A stretch of DNA of 64,000 nt from Vibrio japonicus (lineage in GTDB: Bacteria > Pseudomonadota > Gammaproteobacteria > Enterobacterales > Vibrionaceae): assembly GCF_024582835.1 (NCBI RefSeq), contig NZ_CP102097.1, positions 434,001-498,000 on the forward strand, read 5' to 3'. Below, piece by piece: positions 1-8,897 of the stretch. The notes beneath the pieces are model-generated. The model saw nothing but the letters and a program-made list of their open reading frames with translations. It was not told the DNA's origin and ran no database searches. A program made the translations under genes and the position numbers. Each line of letters begins with the position of its first letter. The stretch's first letter is position 1.

Positions 1-400
1 TAACCGAAAACTCACCAACAAAGCAGTCTAACCAGGTGCCTATCCATAACCAGGAGAGAAAAAAACTTGGCTTGGAGCGCTGCTCTAAATCGCACCACGC
101 TTGCTTAAGCCAAGACTTATCTGGGTTGTAGTATATTTCGCATTGAATACTGTCACGCTGTCGTTTTTTCAAAGTTTATCCTTAAAAATTGGGGAGGACT
201 TCATCACCATTTTTTATGGCATCCCTGGCCACTCACACAACACGCACAAAATGGGTTTACCGCTACGTCGCTCAATGCATCTTTCTAAGTATGGCTTGCT
301 AATAGACGATTTGCTTAAAAATTAACTTAAATTTATACATTTAACTAATAGTGTCTATTCTAAATATGTCTACAAAAAAATTTTAACGCAGAGAAGTGTT
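1..400. other. Non-coding flank upstream of the prsT-like gene
   Basis: I see no convincing gene here. A 74-codon open frame at 101-325 starts with TTG, has no ribosome-binding site and no recognisable domain. An 8-bp perfect inverted repeat (CTTGGCTT at 66-73, AAGCCAAG at 107-114) could form a stem with a 33-base loop. The last 70 bases are AT-rich and probably hold the promoter of the next gene. AGAGAAG lies just before the ATG at 401. Confidence 0.6.
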
Positions 401-3163
401 ATGTCATACGAAACGGAAATCACCCCTAAGAAACTCGCTTTGGCAGGGCTGACAATTTCAGCGCTCCTTTTCTCCCACACGGGCTTTGCAAACAAATACA
501 TTAGCAGTGCGGAAGATTATCTCAGTAAAAATGAGACAAACGCGGCAATGATTGAATTAAAAAATGCCATCCAAAAATCCCCCGAAGACGCTCTTCCCCG
601 CTATATGCTGGGTAAAATTTACCTTGAACAGGGCAACTTCACTAACGCTGAGAAAGAACTCTCTAGAGCACTGAAATATGGCTACAATGCTAAGGAAGCC
701 TTACCACTTCTTGCTCGTGCTTTGCTCAATCAAAATAAGCTTGATGACATATTCTTACTCGTTGAAGATTTTTCTGATACTGGTACAACACCAGACTTAC
801 TTGCCATTACTGCGATGGCCGAAATTAAACGAAATAACTTGGATGAGGCCAAAACTCTGTTGAAAAAAGCAGGGACTGACACTGTTTATGGCAAACTTGC
901 TCAAGCCACTTATTTATCAACAACGAAACAGTTGGAATCTGCATCTGACTATGTAGATTCACTATTGAAATCAGAGACTTCTAACAGTGATGTATGGATG
1001 CTTAAAGGGCATTTAGACATCGCTCAAAACAAGTTTGATGAGGCTTATGACAGTTACGCAACTGCCTATAAACTTTCTCCTAATGCTCGCCAATACATCT
1101 TTTTTATGGCTCAAGCGTTAGTCAGTGGGCAAAAACTTGAAGAAGCTAAGCCTTTAGTTGATAACTTACTTACCACACACAGCCACAACATATACGTAAA
1201 TGAGCTTAAAGCAATCATCGCTTTTGCTGATAAAGATTACTCCGTTGCTAAAACTCATGCTGATCGAGCGATTCATAGTGGTTCTGACAGTTTAAGGGTT
1301 TCAACAATCTCTGGGATTTCCGCCTTTTATCTCGGCCAGTTTGAACAAGCTCACAGAGTATTTACAAAAATCTATCCGGAGCTTCCAAAAGATCATGTGG
1401 TCCATCGCCTCTACATTATGAGCCAGATTGAATTAGGCTACGTTGATGAAGCGATTGAATTGTTAAATAACTATGATATTCAATCACCGGAAGAGAGCCG
1501 CTTTATATCACAGGCGAGTATTGAGCTTGCTAAAATAGGCAGAAATGAGACTGCTTTGAAGCTGGCTAAGAAAGCAGCCATCAATGATAGCAGCCAGATA
1601 GAGGCGACGTTAGGTTTAGTCAAACTCGCGAACAATGACCTCTCAGGTATTGAAGATTTGCACTCTGCAATCGAGGCCGACCCTTCCATGCTGGACGCAA
1701 AGCGTGGACTATCCAATTACTACCTATCGCGTAAGATGTTTGATGACGCAGACTCCGTTGCGGACAGATGGCTAGAAAAACAGCCAAATGATACAACGGC
1801 GTTAATGCTAAAAGGCGTTATCAATAAAGAAAAAGGTAAGATCGACCTAGCCCAAACATACTTTAATCAAGTAAGGGAAATTGATCCAAACAATGTCCAG
1901 TCCATCGTCGAACTTGCTGACATTGAGTCTTCCAATGGCAATACGCAAAAGTCCCTATCTCTACTGGTCGATGCGAAAAACCTTGCGCCAAATAATTACA
2001 AAGTTAACACGAAGTTTCTTGAGTACAGCAAACAGATAGGCCGCCTCCCTGAGGCCATGCGCACACTGGACGAACAAATCAAAGCAGATCCACTTAATAG
2101 TCACCTAAAAGTTCAAAAAGCCCATGCACTGGTGCTGAATGACGATAAAAAATCCGCCGTCAATGTGCTTGAATCTCTACCCCATGCCGATAAAGACGCC
2201 AACGTTTTGAAGTTTCTGGGTAACCTCTACTTTTCTTTAGGAAAAATACCAGAGGCGAAAAGAAATTATCAGCAATGGGTCGATACGGATATTTACAACC
2301 CAACTGCCTATATCCGTAGTATTCAACTATTGGGCTACAACAATGAGATTGATTCGGGTTTAAATCTTACCCAAAGAGCACAGAGTGTGTTCCCTAATGA
2401 TGCACGATTTTCATTAATAAGGGCTGAATTGTTCTTCAAAAGCGGTGACCTGGAGAACGCTCAACGTACGCTCGATGCGATGCCTGAACATGTTCGAGGA
2501 ACGGCTTACTCCTTAGAACTTCAGGGGGCTATCTATATTGCTAAGCAAGACTTCTCAACAGCTGTTGATGTCTACAAGAAAAGCTATGCTGCAATGCCAA
2601 ACATCCAAAATGCACGCAAATTAGCATCGATTTACTCATTGAATGATCAAAATACAGAAGCGATTCGCTTTCTGAACAACGTAATCGAACAACATGGTGA
2701 AAAAGCAGAACCGCTAAAACTAAAATTGGCGGAACTGCAGATCAAATCACAGCCCGAGAAAGCGCTGGCGCAGTACGAGGCTATCCTTGCAAAAGACCCA
2801 AACAATGCTCTGGTACTTAACAACTTAGCCTGGCTTTATATGGATAAAGATCAGACAAACCAAGCTTGTAAGTATGCACAAAAAGCCTACGAGATAGCGA
2901 ATCGAAGTTTTGAAATCGTTGACACTTATGGCTACTGTTTGCTTAAGTCTGGTGATACCGCCCGTGCTCTCGAACTTCTTGAGCTTGCCTATAACAGTAG
3001 ACAGCAGAATGCAGAAATCGCATTACATTTTGCTGAAGCCTTACTCTCCAACCGCCAAATCACGCAAGCAACGAAGGTACTATCTTCGGTCGTTACGGAA
3101 GATCCGCACTTAGTTTCCCGTAAAAGCTTACTCAATGAACAAGTAAAACTTTTGGCGCAATAA
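401..3163 (+). CDS. PrsT-like TPR-repeat protein of a PEP-CTERM/exosortase system
   Basis: The 920-residue product has an N-terminal signal peptide (hydrophobic LALAGLTISALLF, likely cleavage after SHTGFA near residue 30). It is otherwise almost entirely tetratricopeptide repeats, with classic units such as ALPRYMLGKIYLEQGNFTNA at the start and ALVLNNLAWLYMDKDQ near the end. Length, architecture and repeat style match the PEP-CTERM system TPR protein family (PrsT, TIGR02917). Most family members are lipoproteins, but no lipobox cysteine is seen here, so this copy is more likely a soluble periplasmic protein. Family members sit in exopolysaccharide/exosortase loci and are thought to assist export or assembly, but the mechanism is unknown. 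A PEP-CTERM protein 1.2 kb downstream supports the assignment. The exosortase itself is not in the window and may lie upstream. Confidence 0.75.
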   Translation: MSYETEITPKKLALAGLTISALLFSHTGFANKYISSAEDYLSKNETNAAMIELKNAIQKSPEDALPRYMLGKIYLEQGNFTNAEKELSRALKYGYNAKEALPLLARALLNQNKLDDIFLLVEDFSDTGTTPDLLAITAMAEIKRNNLDEAKTLLKKAGTDTVYGKLAQATYLSTTKQLESASDYVDSLLKSETSNSDVWMLKGHLDIAQNKFDEAYDSYATAYKLSPNARQYIFFMAQALVSGQKLEEAKPLVDNLLTTHSHNIYVNELKAIIAFADKDYSVAKTHADRAIHSGSDSLRVSTISGISAFYLGQFEQAHRVFTKIYPELPKDHVVHRLYIMSQIELGYVDEAIELLNNYDIQSPEESRFISQASIELAKIGRNETALKLAKKAAINDSSQIEATLGLVKLANNDLSGIEDLHSAIEADPSMLDAKRGLSNYYLSRKMFDDADSVADRWLEKQPNDTTALMLKGVINKEKGKIDLAQTYFNQVREIDPNNVQSIVELADIESSNGNTQKSLSLLVDAKNLAPNNYKVNTKFLEYSKQIGRLPEAMRTLDEQIKADPLNSHLKVQKAHALVLNDDKKSAVNVLESLPHADKDANVLKFLGNLYFSLGKIPEAKRNYQQWVDTDIYNPTAYIRSIQLLGYNNEIDSGLNLTQRAQSVFPNDARFSLIRAELFFKSGDLENAQRTLDAMPEHVRGTAYSLELQGAIYIAKQDFSTAVDVYKKSYAAMPNIQNARKLASIYSLNDQNTEAIRFLNNVIEQHGEKAEPLKLKLAELQIKSQPEKALAQYEAILAKDPNNALVLNNLAWLYMDKDQTNQACKYAQKAYEIANRSFEIVDTYGYCLLKSGDTARALELLELAYNSRQQNAEIALHFAEALLSNRQITQATKVLSSVVTEDPHLVSRKSLLNEQVKLLAQ

Positions 3164-3172
3164 AAAAGCGGT

Positions 3173-3205
3173 CGGCTGCTAAGTGCTTTACGCTCTAAGC
3201 AGCCG
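3173..3205 (+). terminator. Stem-loop after the prsT-like gene
   Basis: CGGCTGCT (3173-3180) pairs with AGCAGCCG (3198-3205) across a 17-base loop, followed by TTAATTA. The T-run is poor, so this may be a weak terminator or a processing site inside a transcript continuing into the protease gene. Confidence 0.4.
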
Positions 3206-3222
3206 TTAATTACTCAACGTCA

Positions 3223-4005
3223 GTGAACGTAAATATTCCTATGGTAATAAAAGTAAACTTCCGTAATTTTTGTTTCTTGTTGCTAGCTCTATCAAGCACA
3301 AGTGTTATCTCTGCCGACTTGCCTGACACCATTGCAAAAGTAAAACCTTCTATCGTTGCTATTGGTATTTACAACCGACTCACCTCCCCAAGCTCAACAC
3401 TCCTTGGCGCTGGTTTTGTTGTTGGGAATGGACAACTAGTCGCGACCAATGCTCATGTGATTTCTGTTCCCTTGAATAAAGAGAAAAAAGACAAATTAGT
3501 CGTTTTTGTCGTCAAGGAAGGCGGAGCGGAAGTTCGCAGCGTGACTGTGTTATCAGTAGATAAAGTCCACGATTTGGCGTTACTTAAAATTTCAGGCCAG
3601 CCTTTGACACCACTACATCTTTCAGAGCGACGAGTCAGAGAAGGTGAGCTATTTGCGTTTACTGGATTTCCTATCGGCGCAGCTTTGGGACTAAACCCAG
3701 TCACGCATCGAGGAATCATATCCAGCATAACGCCTATCGCAACCCCTGTAAAAACCACAAAGGAGCTTTCAAGCAAACAATTGAGATCTTTGAAAAACTC
3801 CTATGATATCTATCAGTTAGATGCAACAGCTTACCCAGGCAACAGCGGCAGTCCTGTTTATGATCCAGACACAGGAGAAGTCGTGGCTGTTATTAATAAA
3901 GTCTTGGTCAAGTCAACCAAAGAAAACATGCTTTCTGATCCAAGTGCGATCACCTATGCCATTCCCGTGAAATACCTGAAACGGCTCATTCGAAACCTAA
4001 ATTAG
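3223..4005 (+). CDS. Secreted trypsin-like (S1 family) serine protease
   Basis: The product has a signal peptide (hydrophobic core FCFLLLALSSTSVISA, ending near residue 31) and a compact chymotrypsin-fold protease domain. The catalytic triad is readable: His78 in TNAHVI, Asp117 in VHDLALL and Ser208 in PGNSGSPV. There is no PDZ domain, so it is shorter than DegP/DegS. The GTG at 3223 gives 260 residues. The ATG at 3241 would give 254 and a more typical signal peptide, and is equally plausible. The gene starts 60 bases after the TPR gene and is probably co-transcribed with it. In this context it may mature or police exported proteins, possibly the PEP-CTERM protein next door, but that is inference. 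Confidence 0.8.
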   Translation: MNVNIPMVIKVNFRNFCFLLLALSSTSVISADLPDTIAKVKPSIVAIGIYNRLTSPSSTLLGAGFVVGNGQLVATNAHVISVPLNKEKKDKLVVFVVKEGGAEVRSVTVLSVDKVHDLALLKISGQPLTPLHLSERRVREGELFAFTGFPIGAALGLNPVTHRGIISSITPIATPVKTTKELSSKQLRSLKNSYDIYQLDATAYPGNSGSPVYDPDTGEVVAVINKVLVKSTKENMLSDPSAITYAIPVKYLKRLIRNLN

Positions 4006-4362
4006 CCCCCCTCCCCCCGTTTAAAGCCTAAATTTATTCTCTTAACTCAAATTGCGAAGAGATAGTGGGTCAACCACTATCAGATTCACTGGGCCATTTT
4101 TATTAAGCAATGATCCCCTTGGTAAACAGCGGTGTAATGAAAGCAAAAAGCAATCAAATTCAGTGTCAGCTTATTTTACATTGTCCACATATTCTGAATC
4201 TAAAGCACGAACCCAATAGGCCCAAAACAAATATAAATCATTGTTATTAAACAACAAATAAAACAAATTCATTATATGGCATGGAATATGTATTTAGATA
4301 CCTTGAGCTGGCAAAGACGTTACTTTGCATTAACTTAAACAAAAGAAGATATAGAGGGATAT
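4006..4362. other. Non-coding region upstream of the PEP-CTERM gene
   Basis: No gene is visible. The stretch starts with a C-rich run and becomes strongly AT-rich after 4200, as expected for a promoter region. The gap suggests the PEP-CTERM gene has its own promoter. TGGCA at 4309-4313 followed by TTAC at 4320-4323 resembles a sigma54 element only weakly. Confidence 0.5.
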
Positions 4363-5169
4363 ATGTTGAATTTTATTAGAGCTTTATCCGTTATGGCTTG
4401 TGCTTTGCTTTTCCATGCTAACGCACAGGCATTGGAGATACTTATTGATGATTTCTCTGAAGATCAAACCTTACTGCAAGACACTGTTGTTGATGGGACG
4501 GGGGTCCATAGTCAAGTCAATGATGGTGGTGCAGGCACTATATTAGGTGGCTACCGAGATATCTACGTCGAGGAAATTGATAATGGCATTGCAAGTCAAC
4601 CAGATAATCCCATTTTGGGGATTAGAGCCGGTGTATCAGCTGGACGATTTGTTGCAGTACTCGATGACCTTGTTAAGGCTTATGCTGTAGTAACTTACGA
4701 TGGTTCGAATGAGGTTGGTTCTGGTTGGAACGTTGAAGGTGCCGGTGGTGTTGATACTGGAGGTTTAGGCGGTATTAGCTTTGCAGGTATCGCTGGGTTC
4801 CTATTTGAAGAAGTGTCTAATGACCTTGTCGCACCAGCTCAGTTAATCATCTGGACTGATGACAACAATGATGGCGTTTATGTTAAACACATCCTTGATT
4901 TTGTGACCTTTGGGGATATTAATGATGGTGATGTATATGATGCCTTTATCAGTGCGGCTGGTTTCTCAGACTTTGGTAGTATCAACTGGGATAAAGTGGG
5001 GGCATTCCAAGCGATATTTAACTTAAGTAACGACGGTGACACACTATTAAACGTTGACTTAAGTCTATCCAGAGCAACAGTTGTACCTGAGCCTGCGGCT
5101 CTTTCGATGCTCGGTGCTGGAATGTTGATGTTGGGCTTTGTAGGATACAGACGCAGAAAGAATCAGTAA
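4363..5169 (+). CDS. PEP-CTERM sorting-domain surface protein
   Basis: The 268-residue product has an N-terminal signal peptide (ACALLFHANAQA, cleavage near residue 23). It ends with a textbook PEP-CTERM signal at residues 241-268: the VPEP motif, a hydrophobic helix (ALSMLGAGMLMLGFVGY) and a basic tail (RRRKN). PEP-CTERM proteins are recognised by an inner-membrane exosortase, which removes this tail, and usually become surface or matrix proteins. The central 215 residues are acidic and rich in Gly, Asp and Val, with no recognised domain. The motif DDNNDGVY could bind Ca2+. AGAGGG precedes the ATG at a good distance. Linkage to the PrsT-like gene is the expected arrangement. Function beyond surface localisation is unknown. 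Confidence 0.85.
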   Translation: MLNFIRALSVMACALLFHANAQALEILIDDFSEDQTLLQDTVVDGTGVHSQVNDGGAGTILGGYRDIYVEEIDNGIASQPDNPILGIRAGVSAGRFVAVLDDLVKAYAVVTYDGSNEVGSGWNVEGAGGVDTGGLGGISFAGIAGFLFEEVSNDLVAPAQLIIWTDDNNDGVYVKHILDFVTFGDINDGDVYDAFISAAGFSDFGSINWDKVGAFQAIFNLSNDGDTLLNVDLSLSRATVVPEPAALSMLGAGMLMLGFVGYRRRKNQ

Positions 5170-5297
5170 TTGTTGATGATTCTACCCAATAATGCAGTTT
5201 GTTTCTCGCTTGCTATGCCTTCAGAGCGAAGTTGAAGTTAGCGCAAGCTTTTGCAAACCGTAGCGATTTGCCAGCCACATAAATAATGTCTCTAAAT

Positions 5298-5337
5298 ATG
5301 GCGAAACTGAAGAATGCTAATTCGACAGTTTCGCCAT
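5298..5337. repeat. 12-bp perfect inverted repeat
   Basis: ATGGCGAAACTG (5298-5309) is exactly repeated in reverse complement as CAGTTTCGCCAT (5326-5337), separated by 16 bases. There is no T-run on either side. It could be a transcript-end stem-loop for the PEP-CTERM gene, or a protein-binding site. Confidence 0.6.
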
Positions 5338-5462
5338 TCCTGTTGTGGCTGCCTTGCTCGTAGTGGATTTAGGTTTTCCTCCTGGCTCAAGGACCATATT
5401 GAGAGCTTTCCTGTCAACTGCACATTAACAATATTGTAGATTGAGTAATACCGCGCAAAAGT

Positions 5463-5488
5463 AAAAAAAGCGCCCCTCTCGGAGCGCT
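5463..5488 (-). terminator. Terminator of the kbl-tdh operon
   Basis: Read on the minus strand, AGCGCTCC and GGGGCGCT form an 8-bp GC-rich stem with a GAGA loop, followed by a run of seven T residues. It lies 18 bases after the tdh stop codon. Confidence 0.85.
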
Positions 5489-5505
5489 TCGTGTATTTGA
5501 TGTGG

Positions 5506-6537
5506 TTATTCCCAATCAAGGATAACTTTACCGGAAGCCCCGCTGCGCATAGCGTCGAAGCCTTTTTGGAAATCATCAACCTTGAAATGGTGCGTGATGA
5601 TTGGCGTTAGATCTAGGCCTGACTGAATCAATGAAGCCATCTTGTACCAAGTTTCGAACATTTCGCGGCCGTAGATACCTTTGATAACTAGACCTTTGAA
5701 GATCACTTGGTTCCAATCGATACCCATGTCTGATGGTGGAATACCCAGTAGCGCGATACGACCGCCGTGGTTCATGGTTGTCAGCATTGAGTTGAATGCT
5801 GAAGGGTTGCCTGACATTTCAAGGCCTACATCGAAACCTTCAGTCATGCCTAGCTCAGACATTACGTCTTCTAGCTTCTCTTCTGCTACGTTTACCGCGC
5901 GGGTTACACCCATCTTGCGAGCAAGATCCAAGCGGTATTCGTTTACGTCTGTAATCACCACATGACGAGCACCAACGTGTTTTGCAACCGCTGCAGCCAT
6001 AATGCCGATTGGGCCTGCACCTGTGATTAGCACGTCTTCACCCACTAGGTCGAATGAAAGCGCCGTGTGTACCGCGTTACCAAACGGGTCAAAAATAGAC
6101 GCTAGATCGTCTGAGATCTCATCAGGAATCTTAAACGCATTAAATGCAGGAATCACCAAGTACTCAGCAAATGCACCTTCACGGTTTACACCCACACCAA
6201 TCGTGTTACGACATAGGTGAGTACGGCCGCCACGACAGTTACGGCAGTGACCACAAGTGATGTGACCTTCGCCAGAAACGCGGTCGCCAATCTCAAAACC
6301 ACGTACTTCCTGACCAATCGCAACCACTTCGCCCACGTATTCGTGGCCTACAACCATTGGAACTGGAATAGTCTTTTGTGACCAATCATCCCAGTTGTAG
6401 ATGTGCACGTCTGTACCACAAATAGCGGTTTTCTTAATTTTGATCAGAATGTCGTTATGACCAACTTCCGGTTTTTCAACCTCAGTCATCCAAATGCCTT
6501 CTTCAGGCTTTAGTTTCGATAGTGCTTTAATTTTCAT
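5506..6537 (-). CDS. tdh: L-threonine 3-dehydrogenase
   Basis: This enzyme oxidises L-threonine to 2-amino-3-ketobutyrate with NAD+ in the cytoplasm, the first step of threonine conversion to glycine. The 343-residue product is a zinc-dependent medium-chain dehydrogenase of the usual length. Visible residues are catalytic-zinc ligands Cys40 (AICGTDVH) and His65-Glu66 (VVGHEYVGE), four structural-zinc cysteines (95, 98, 101, 109 in [15 protein letters not shown]) and the NAD-binding glycine motif GAGPIG (173-178). Its ATG overlaps the kbl stop codon (TAATG), so the two genes are translationally coupled. The intermediate is unstable, so tight coupling to kbl makes metabolic sense. Confidence 0.97.
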   Translation of the reverse strand: MKIKALSKLKPEEGIWMTEVEKPEVGHNDILIKIKKTAICGTDVHIYNWDDWSQKTIPVPMVVGHEYVGEVVAIGQEVRGFEIGDRVSGEGHITCGHCRNCRGGRTHLCRNTIGVGVNREGAFAEYLVIPAFNAFKIPDEISDDLASIFDPFGNAVHTALSFDLVGEDVLITGAGPIGIMAAAVAKHVGARHVVITDVNEYRLDLARKMGVTRAVNVAEEKLEDVMSELGMTEGFDVGLEMSGNPSAFNSMLTTMNHGGRIALLGIPPSDMGIDWNQVIFKGLVIKGIYGREMFETWYKMASLIQSGLDLTPIITHHFKVDDFQKGFDAMRSGASGKVILDWE

Positions 6538-7733
6538 TACTTGATGATCTCCATGTCACGACCAACTTCAATGAACGCATCAATTGCGCGGTCTAGTTGC
6601 TCACGAGAGTGTGCCGCTGACATTTGTGTACGGATACGAGCTTGACCTTTTGGTACAACCGGGAAAGAGAAACCAACCACGTAGATGCCTTTCTCTAGTG
6701 CGCGCTCTGCAAATTCTGCCGCCACTTTCGCATCACCCAGCATAATCGGGATAATCGCGTGGTCTGCGCCTGCAAGCGTAAAGCCCGCTTCTGTCATACG
6801 CGTGCGGAAGTGTGCCGCGTTTTCCCATAAACGGTCACGCAGGTCACCACTTTCTTGTAGAAGATCCAACACTCGGATTGATGCGTTAACAATCGCTGGA
6901 GCCACAGAGTTAGAGAACAGGTACGGACGAGAACGCTGGCGTAACCAATCTATCACTTCTTTCTTACCAGACGTGTAGCCGCCTGACGCGCCACCCATAG
7001 CTTTACCCAGCGTACCTGTGATGATGTCGATACGATCCATCACGTCGTGGTACTCGTGTGTACCTGCGCCAGTTTTACCCATAAAACCCACTGCGTGAGA
7101 GTCATCAACCATCACTAGTGCGCCGTATTTATCTGCTAGGTCACAGATAGCTGGCAGATTAGCAACAACACCGTCCATAGAGAAAACACCGTCTGTCACG
7201 ATAAGCGTGTTACGAGCACCCGCTTCTTTCGCAGCAATCAGTTGTTGCTCTAACTCTTCCATGTTGTTGTTTGAGTAACGGAAACGCATCGCTTTACAAA
7301 GACGAACACCATCGATGATAGACGCGTGGTTCAACGCATCTGAAATGATCGCATCTTCTTTACCAAGAATGGTTTCGAATAGACCTGTGTTTGCATCAAA
7401 ACAAGAGGTGTAAAGAATCGTGTCTTCTTTACCTAGGAATTGAGAAAGCTTTTGCTCTAACTCTTTATGGATGTCTTGAGTACCACAAATAAAGCGTACT
7501 GAAGCCATACCAAAACCGTGCTCATCCATACCGGCTTTACCCGCTTCAATTAGTGCAGGATGGTTAGCTAAACCAAGGTAGTTGTTCGCACAGAAGTTCA
7601 GGACTTCTTCACCAGTTGAGATTTTAACAGCCGCTTGCTGTTGAGAAGTGATTACACGCTCTGATTTGTATAGGCCTTCAGCCTTTACTTCTTCGATCTG
7701 ATTTCGAATCTGTTCGTAGAATGCAGAAGTCAT
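6537..7733 (-). CDS. kbl: 2-amino-3-ketobutyrate CoA ligase (glycine C-acetyltransferase)
   Basis: This PLP enzyme cleaves 2-amino-3-ketobutyrate with CoA to give glycine and acetyl-CoA, completing the tdh pathway. The 398-residue product is a standard alpha-oxoamine synthase. The PLP lysine is Lys244 in [13 protein letters not shown]. Other family motifs include [10 protein letters not shown] (46-55), [11 protein letters not shown] (209-219) and the C-terminal [11 protein letters not shown]. It is the first gene of the kbl-tdh operon. The 175-bp gap to the divergent LysR gene should hold its promoter. Confidence 0.97.
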   Translation of the reverse strand: MTSAFYEQIRNQIEEVKAEGLYKSERVITSQQQAAVKISTGEEVLNFCANNYLGLANHPALIEAGKAGMDEHGFGMASVRFICGTQDIHKELEQKLSQFLGKEDTILYTSCFDANTGLFETILGKEDAIISDALNHASIIDGVRLCKAMRFRYSNNNMEELEQQLIAAKEAGARNTLIVTDGVFSMDGVVANLPAICDLADKYGALVMVDDSHAVGFMGKTGAGTHEYHDVMDRIDIITGTLGKAMGGASGGYTSGKKEVIDWLRQRSRPYLFSNSVAPAIVNASIRVLDLLQESGDLRDRLWENAAHFRTRMTEAGFTLAGADHAIIPIMLGDAKVAAEFAERALEKGIYVVGFSFPVVPKGQARIRTQMSAAHSREQLDRAIDAFIEVGRDMEIIK

Positions 7734-7846
7734 TTCAAATTCCTTCCTAGTTATAATTATTAAGCTTAATGCTTGCGTTAGTTCTGCGGCTTCGTGCCTG
7801 CAGTGAATTAACTTAAGTGTAAACGAAGCGCCGTGAATCCATTATC

Positions 7847-7857
7847 CCACTGGGTGG
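7847..7857. promoter_or_regulatory. Short inverted repeat between kbl and lysR
   Basis: CCAC-TGG-GTGG forms a small inverted repeat in the divergent intergenic region. It is a candidate operator for the adjacent LysR-type regulator by position only; the core is too short to be sure. Confidence 0.25.
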
Positions 7858-7908
7858 AAAAACATTATTGAACCTGAGGCACAAATAAGCTCTACTAGAG
7901 GGCAATTG

Positions 7909-8853
7909 ATGTTTTATCTAACCGCACACATTATGAACAACACTAAGCTGATCGCCCTACTCCCTGATTTGGCATGTTTTATCCTGATCGTAGAAGAAGG
8001 GAGCTTTACCGCCGCTGCGAAAAAACTCGAAGTAACACCTTCTGCACTGAGTAAGATGGTCACTCGTTTGGAGGCATCGCTGTCGGTAAAGTTGTTTGAG
8101 CGCACGACTCGAACCTTAATCATCACGCGAGCCGGACAACAGGTTTACGATCAAGCGGTCATAATGGTTAACGCCGCCAAACAAGCGGTCGAACTGTCGG
8201 TTTCTGACCACACCGAGATCAGCGGCGCATTAACGGTGGCAGCGCCCGAAGCGTTCTTAAACTCAGTGCTGCAGCCTTTTGTTGTTCCTTTCCTAAAGCA
8301 ATATCCTGACATTCAACTCAAGTTGCGCGTAGCAGATGGTGAAATCGACCTGATCCGCGATAATATTGATATTGCGTTTAAACTGACTGACAAACCCGAT
8401 GAGAATTTGGTGCTCAAAGAGATCGGCAGCACCAACTTAGTTTTGTGTGCCAGCCCTGACTATATTGAGCAGCGCGGCATGCCTTCTCATCCGAATCAGC
8501 TGATTGAACACGATTGCTTGTACCTTGCTGAGAACGACCGCGACCACATCTGGGACTTCTTTAAAGACGATGAGTTTCACTCGGTTCCTGTTTCTGGTCG
8601 CTACGCGGTTAACCATTCGCAAATGCGCCTAACCGGGGTTAAGAATGCGTTGGGGATTGGCATTTTCCACGATTTTGTGATCGCAGATGCGGTAAAAAAC
8701 GGTGAAGTAGTGCCTGTATTAGCCAACTGGACGATTAAGAGCAACTATCACGGCGGAGTGGCAATGCAATACGCGCAAACCAAATATATGCCCGCGCGAT
8801 TAAGGGCATTTATTGACTATGTGAGTGATGAGCTGACGAATAAACTCGCTTAG
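7909..8853 (+). CDS. LysR-family transcriptional regulator
   Basis: The N-terminal winged helix-turn-helix is clear (FTAAAKKLEVTPSALSKMVTRLE, roughly residues 30-55), followed by a periplasmic-binding-like effector domain to the C terminus. The length of about 314 residues is normal for the family. I chose the ATG at 7909 because AGAGGG lies eight bases upstream; the ATG at 7933 gives a more canonical N terminus but has no ribosome-binding site. The gene is divergent from kbl-tdh, so control of threonine degradation is a reasonable guess by position. The sequence resembles the CrgA/YhjC-type group with no obvious ligand assignment. Confidence 0.85.
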   Translation: MFYLTAHIMNNTKLIALLPDLACFILIVEEGSFTAAAKKLEVTPSALSKMVTRLEASLSVKLFERTTRTLIITRAGQQVYDQAVIMVNAAKQAVELSVSDHTEISGALTVAAPEAFLNSVLQPFVVPFLKQYPDIQLKLRVADGEIDLIRDNIDIAFKLTDKPDENLVLKEIGSTNLVLCASPDYIEQRGMPSHPNQLIEHDCLYLAENDRDHIWDFFKDDEFHSVPVSGRYAVNHSQMRLTGVKNALGIGIFHDFVIADAVKNGEVVPVLANWTIKSNYHGGVAMQYAQTKYMPARLRAFIDYVSDELTNKLA

Positions 8854-8861
8854 CCGATGAG

Positions 8862-8890
8862 AATATGGCCCGATAGACGGGCCATATTTA
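8862..8890 (+). terminator. Terminator after lysR
   Basis: AATATGGCCCG (8862-8872) and CGGGCCATATT (8878-8888) form a perfect 11-bp stem with a five-base loop, followed by a short AT-rich tail. It lies between two convergent genes and probably serves both. Confidence 0.75.
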
Positions 8891-8897
8891 TTGCGGG

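Larger units (their letters stand above)
5170..5505. other. Convergent intergenic region after the PEP-CTERM gene
   Basis: No gene is supported. The 95-codon minus-strand frame here overlaps the end of tdh and has no protein-like features. The region holds a long perfect inverted repeat (5298-5337) and the terminator of the kbl-tdh operon, both listed separately. Confidence 0.6.

Noticed and set aside
101-325. 74-codon open frame upstream of the prsT-like gene
   Set aside because: TTG start, no ribosome-binding site and no domain or membrane pattern.
4309-4324. Sigma54-like element before the PEP-CTERM gene
   Set aside because: TGGCA is good, but the -12 half at the correct spacing is TTAC not TTGC; the better TTGCA lies five bases too far away.
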